Below, piece by piece: positions 5,198 through 6,843 of a stretch of 6,843 nt of DNA. The position numbers were made by a program, and so were the translations under genes. This DNA is from Oscillospiraceae bacterium (GTDB lineage: Bacteria; Bacillota; Clostridia; Oscillospirales; Ruminococcaceae): NCBI GenBank assembly GCA_014796735.1, contig JAAVIG010000232.1:1-6843 (forward strand), written 5' to 3'. The first letter of the stretch is position 1. Every line of letters begins with the position of its first letter. The notes beneath the pieces are model-generated. The model ran no database searches, was not told where the DNA came from, and saw only the letters and a program-made list of their open reading frames with translations.

Positions 5198-5739
5198 AAG
5201 CCGATACATCGGAGCTTACCCGACTTGCTCCCGAATTAAGGGCGGGAGACAAGGTAGAGCTCAGCGGATTTATTTATACGGGCAGAGACGCCGCACACAA
5301 GCGTTTTGCCGGGCTTATCAAAGAGGGAAAGGAGCTTCCGTTTCCCATAGAAAATGCCGCCATATATTACGCGGGACCCACCGGCACAAAGGAAGGAATG
5401 GTTATCGGCTCCTGCGGTCCCACCACCTCGGGAAGAATGGATCCTTACACACCCAAGCTGCTTGATATGGGATTAAAAGGGATCATCGGCAAGGGAGAAA
5501 GAAGCGACAGCGTTGTTGATGCCATTGTAAGAAATAAAGCGGTATATTTTTGCGCGATAGGCGGAGCGGGTGCTCTGGCATGCAGATGTATCGAAAGCTG
5601 CGAGGTCATAGCGTTCGAAGATTTGGGCTGTGAAAGCGTAAAAAAACTGTTTATCCGAGATTTTCCCCTGATAGTCACCGTGGACTGTCATGGCGGTGAT
5701 CTTTTTAAAACGGGCAGAGAAGCCTATAAACGATACTGA
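5194..5739 (+). CDS. Class I fumarate hydratase / L(+)-tartrate dehydratase, beta subunit
   Basis: The 181-residue product is full length for the beta subunit of two-subunit iron-sulfur hydro-lyases. Recognisable blocks are AGDKVELSGFIYTGRDAAHKR (17-37), YYAGPTGTKEGMVIGSCGPTTSGRMDPYTPKLLDMGLKGIIGKGER (58-103), IGGAGALACRCI (122-133) and EVIAFEDLGCESVKKLFIRDFPLIVTVDCHGGDLF (137-171). With an alpha subunit carrying the [4Fe-4S] cluster it would interconvert fumarate and malate, or act on tartrate, in the cytoplasm. The beta part supplies substrate-binding residues; R31 and H35 lie in the conserved GRDAAHKR block. The alpha gene, normally directly upstream, is absent: the preceding 128 bp hold only a palindrome and a possible promoter. 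An alpha subunit must be encoded elsewhere or lost. Substrate (fumarate versus tartrate) cannot be decided from this subunit alone. Confidence 0.92.
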   Translation: MKADTSELTRLAPELRAGDKVELSGFIYTGRDAAHKRFAGLIKEGKELPFPIENAAIYYAGPTGTKEGMVIGSCGPTTSGRMDPYTPKLLDMGLKGIIGKGERSDSVVDAIVRNKAVYFCAIGGAGALACRCIESCEVIAFEDLGCESVKKLFIRDFPLIVTVDCHGGDLFKTGREAYKRY

Positions 5740-5746
5740 TAATGAT

Positions 5747-5822
5747 CCCTTTTAAAAATGTGGGTATTACGTAAGTTTAAAATTAGATTGGTATTAAATG
5801 TTATAATCCACAAAATAAAGGG
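5747..5822. repeat. Interrupted inverted repeat between the fumarase and sigma genes
   Basis: CCCTTT (5747-5752) and TGTGG (5759-5763) pair with AAAGGG (5817-5822) and CCACA (5808-5812), enclosing about 44 nt of AT-rich DNA. It starts 8 bp after the fumarase stop. No T-tract follows, so it is not a standard terminator. The long loop makes a functional stem uncertain. Confidence 0.35.
5799..5807 (+). promoter_or_regulatory. Possible extended -10 promoter, secondary for the sigma gene
   Basis: TG, one base, TATAAT (5799-5807) is a consensus extended -10 element. No good -35 lies 16-18 bp upstream. If used it would give the sigma gene a longer leader of about 130 nt. Confidence 0.3.
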
Positions 5823-5893
5823 AAAAAATTCATAATTTTCTTATTACAATTTGTGATAAATCTAACAAAATTTTAAAATCTTTAATATTTTAG

Positions 5894-5922
5894 TTGACTA
5901 TGCATACTTTTAATGATATAAT
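5894..5922 (+). promoter_or_regulatory. Near-consensus promoter of the sigma-factor gene
   Basis: TTGACT (5894-5899) and TATAAT (5917-5922) with a 17-bp spacer are one base off the sigma-A consensus. Transcription would start near 5929, about 18 nt before ATG 5947. Confidence 0.85.
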
Positions 5923-5946
5923 TTAGACTACCGAAGGGGAATCGGA

Positions 5947-6525
5947 ATGACCGATGAACAACTTTTGTTGGACGCCGCCAAGGCGGAACAGGACGGCGTA
6001 ACGTCCGAGCATAACAAATACACTGCTTTGCTGATATACAGATATATGCCTTTGATCAAGGCAAAAGCTCGTTGCTTTAAAAATCCGTGTGTTGAAAGCG
6101 ACGATCTGGTATCGGAAGGATTTTTGGGTTTACTGTCCGCTATAAGGTCATATAATCCTGAAAAAGGTTCTTTTGCCGCCTTTGCTTCCACCTGTATTTC
6201 AAACAAAATGAAAACAGCAGTAGCAAAGGGATCGGCTAATTCCCTTTTAGTAACGCCGCTTGACGAATCATTTATTGAGGCAATAAGCGACGGAAATCCC
6301 GGAACAGAGGATTTGATAATTTTGAAAGAACAAAATAACGAAATGCTGAAGCAGGTAGACGAGCTGCTTTCCGAAAGAGAGCGCGAGGTGTTTTATCTGT
6401 ACATTTCGGCGTACAGTTACAGTCAGATCGCAGAAAAACTGGGAATTTCAGCCAAATCGGTTGATAACGCGATTACGAGGGCAAAGGCAAAGCTTCGTAA
6501 TTGCTTTAAAGATACGGAGCAGTGA
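5947..6525 (+). CDS. Sigma-70 family RNA polymerase sigma factor, SigH-like
   Basis: The 192-residue protein has region 2 at about 25-95 (LLIYRYMPLIKAKARCF, then DDLVSEGFLGLLSAIRSYNPEKGSFAAFAS, then CISNKMKTAV) and region 4 at about 134-186 (LSEREREVFYLYISAYSYSQIAEKLGISAKSVDNAITRAKAKLR, with the helix-turn-helix near 157-182). Region 3 is missing and the linker is short. The 'AKAR....DDLVSEG..GL..AIR.Y....GSF.AFA' pattern is closest to SigH/Spo0H of spore formers, which is about 218 residues, so this is a shorter relative; a different alternative or ECF-like sigma is possible. It would direct RNA polymerase to a separate promoter class. GAAGGGG (5933-5939) lies 7 nt before the ATG. No anti-sigma gene is adjacent, although the downstream zinc-ribbon gene could be read through from here. 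The sigma gene has a strong housekeeping promoter, so control may be post-transcriptional. Confidence 0.88.
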   Translation: MTDEQLLLDAAKAEQDGVTSEHNKYTALLIYRYMPLIKAKARCFKNPCVESDDLVSEGFLGLLSAIRSYNPEKGSFAAFASTCISNKMKTAVAKGSANSLLVTPLDESFIEAISDGNPGTEDLIILKEQNNEMLKQVDELLSEREREVFYLYISAYSYSQIAEKLGISAKSVDNAITRAKAKLRNCFKDTEQ

Positions 6526-6530
6526 ATCCT

Positions 6531-6565
6531 GTTTACCGATAAAAGCCTGTGTTTTTATTGTAAAC
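6531..6565 (+). other. AU-rich hairpin after the sigma gene
   Basis: GTTTAC plus GATAAAA (6531-6544, one bulged C) pairs with TTTTATT plus GTAAAC (6553-6565), about 13 bp with one G-U pair. It begins 5 nt after the sigma stop codon. No T-run follows the stem, so it is an unlikely terminator. Its last two bases overlap the ACCTCG strand of the tRNA-like leader, so it may take part in that structure. A weak TTTACC-18-TATTGT promoter-like pair (6532-6561) lies within it. Confidence 0.5.
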
Positions 6566-6674
6566 CTCGGAGATCACGCTCCTTAATATGACCGGGTAGC
6601 TTAAGTTGAAGAGCGTTGTTTATCAAAGGTGTCGGTTCAAATCCGGCCGAGGTCGGAAAATTATTAAGCGAGGT
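6564..6674 (+). ncRNA. tRNA-like structured leader RNA upstream of the zinc-ribbon gene
   Basis: GTCGG, loop TTCAAAT, CCGGC (6631-6647) is a canonical tRNA T-arm. TAGCTTAAGTTGAAGAGC (6597-6614) matches a tRNA D-arm with T8-A9 and stem GCTT/GAGC. AGGT (6627-6630) resembles a variable loop, and GACC (6590-6593) can pair with GGTC (6651-6654) as a partial acceptor. The anticodon arm is only 11 nt (TTG TTTAT CAA), so it cannot decode, and no CCA follows. A competing fold uses the upstream strand: ACCTCGG (6564-6570) with CCGAGGT (6647-6653), ACGCTC (6576-6581) with GAGCGT (6611-6616), and CTTAA (6582-6586) with TTAAG (6601-6605). ACCTCG can also pair with CGAGGT at 6669-6674, the SD of the next gene. 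A degenerate tRNA gene is the main alternative. Confidence 0.55.
6669..6674 (+). promoter_or_regulatory. Shine-Dalgarno of the zinc-ribbon gene, duplicated in the leader
   Basis: CGAGGT, including GAGG, lies 9-10 nt before ATG 6684. The identical hexamer occurs at 6648-6653, and both are perfect complements of ACCTCG at 6564-6569. Confidence 0.65.
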
Positions 6675-6683
6675 ATAACAAAA

Positions 6684-6843
6684 ATGTACGAAGACAAAAC
6701 ACTTGTTTGCAAGGACTGTGGAGCTGAATTTGTATTCACAGCAGGTGAGCAGGAATTCTACGCTGAAAAAGGTTTCGTAAACGAGCCTCAGCGCTGCAAG
6801 GCATGCCGTGACGCAAGAAAGAACGCAGGAAGAACTAAGGAAA
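6684..6843 (+). CDS. Small zinc-ribbon protein, N-terminal part (runs off right edge)
   Basis: The open frame from ATG 6684 gives 53 residues up to the window edge: two CxxC pairs (C9/C12 in VCKDCG and C38/C41 in RCKACR) about 26 residues apart, with EFVFTAGEQEFYAEKGFVNEPQRCKACR between and around them. This is the pattern of the 'probable zinc-ribbon' (zf-trcl) family of small Firmicute proteins, which bind one zinc through four Cys; their cellular role is not established. A basic stretch follows the second pair. Codon choice (TTC, TAC, AAC, GAC, GCA, AAG) differs from the neighbours, which favour GCC, CCC and AAA, and suggests high expression. The tRNA-like leader directly upstream suggests post-transcriptional control. 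No terminator separates it from the sigma gene, so read-through is possible. Confidence 0.85.
   Translation, partial: MYEDKTLVCKDCGAEFVFTAGEQEFYAEKGFVNEPQRCKACRDARKNAGRTKE

Noticed and set aside
5139..5465. 108-codon plus-strand open frame overlapping the fumarase beta gene
   Set aside because: It is a frame shadow; the fumarase frame is clearly conserved and this one gives an Arg/His-rich product without motifs.
6564..6660. tmRNA or a functional tRNA
   Set aside because: There is no CCA, no tag-peptide frame, an anticodon arm too short to decode, and mismatches in the acceptor; only the T- and D-arm likeness is convincing.

Overview
The window reads as chromosomal DNA of a low-to-mid-GC Gram-positive anaerobe, most likely a clostridial Firmicute of the Oscillospiraceae type. 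The pointers are an IreB (UPF0297) homologue, a PdaA-like lipoprotein polysaccharide deacetylase, a two-domain DtxR/MntR-type repressor, a class I (Fe-S) fumarase beta subunit, strong purine-rich ribosome binding sites, and AT-rich intergenic DNA with several sigma-A-type promoters, nearly all with 17-bp spacers. The species assignment is inference. No phage, CRISPR array, rRNA or intact insertion sequence is visible.

Left part (1-1600): the 5' end of a YbaK-type Cys-tRNA(Pro) deacylase gene runs off the left edge on the minus strand. It is divergent from a DtxR-family regulator gene. Between the two lies a 162-bp MITE-like palindrome whose right end stops 31 bp before the regulator's start codon. 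Convergent with the regulator is an Sfp-type phosphopantetheinyl transferase, with no carrier-protein or synthase gene in view.

Middle part (1700-3300, minus strand): a PdaA-like deacetylase lipoprotein, then ireB as a single-gene unit. ireB has a near-consensus promoter, a roughly 165-nt leader that can fold in mutually exclusive ways, and a strong Rho-independent terminator. The usual neighbours of ireB (alaS, ruvX, DUF1292 gene) are absent.

Right part (3435-6843, plus strand): a 523-residue protein with a DivIVA-like N-terminus, coiled coils and a long acidic tail carrying about nine copies of an 'IDDxL..LLAEEP'-like motif; a 48-bp palindrome; an orphan fumarase beta subunit; a SigH-like sigma factor with a strong promoter; and the start of a small zinc-ribbon protein. 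The leader of the zinc-ribbon gene contains a tRNA-like sequence (T-arm, D-arm and variable-loop signatures, shortened anticodon arm). An upstream strand can pair either with that tRNA-like part or with the gene's Shine-Dalgarno sequence. This is the strongest candidate in the window for an undescribed regulatory RNA.

The genes are mostly single transcription units of unrelated function, so the window looks like ordinary housekeeping chromosome. Its interest lies in the structured intergenic regions and in the DivIVA-like repeat protein.
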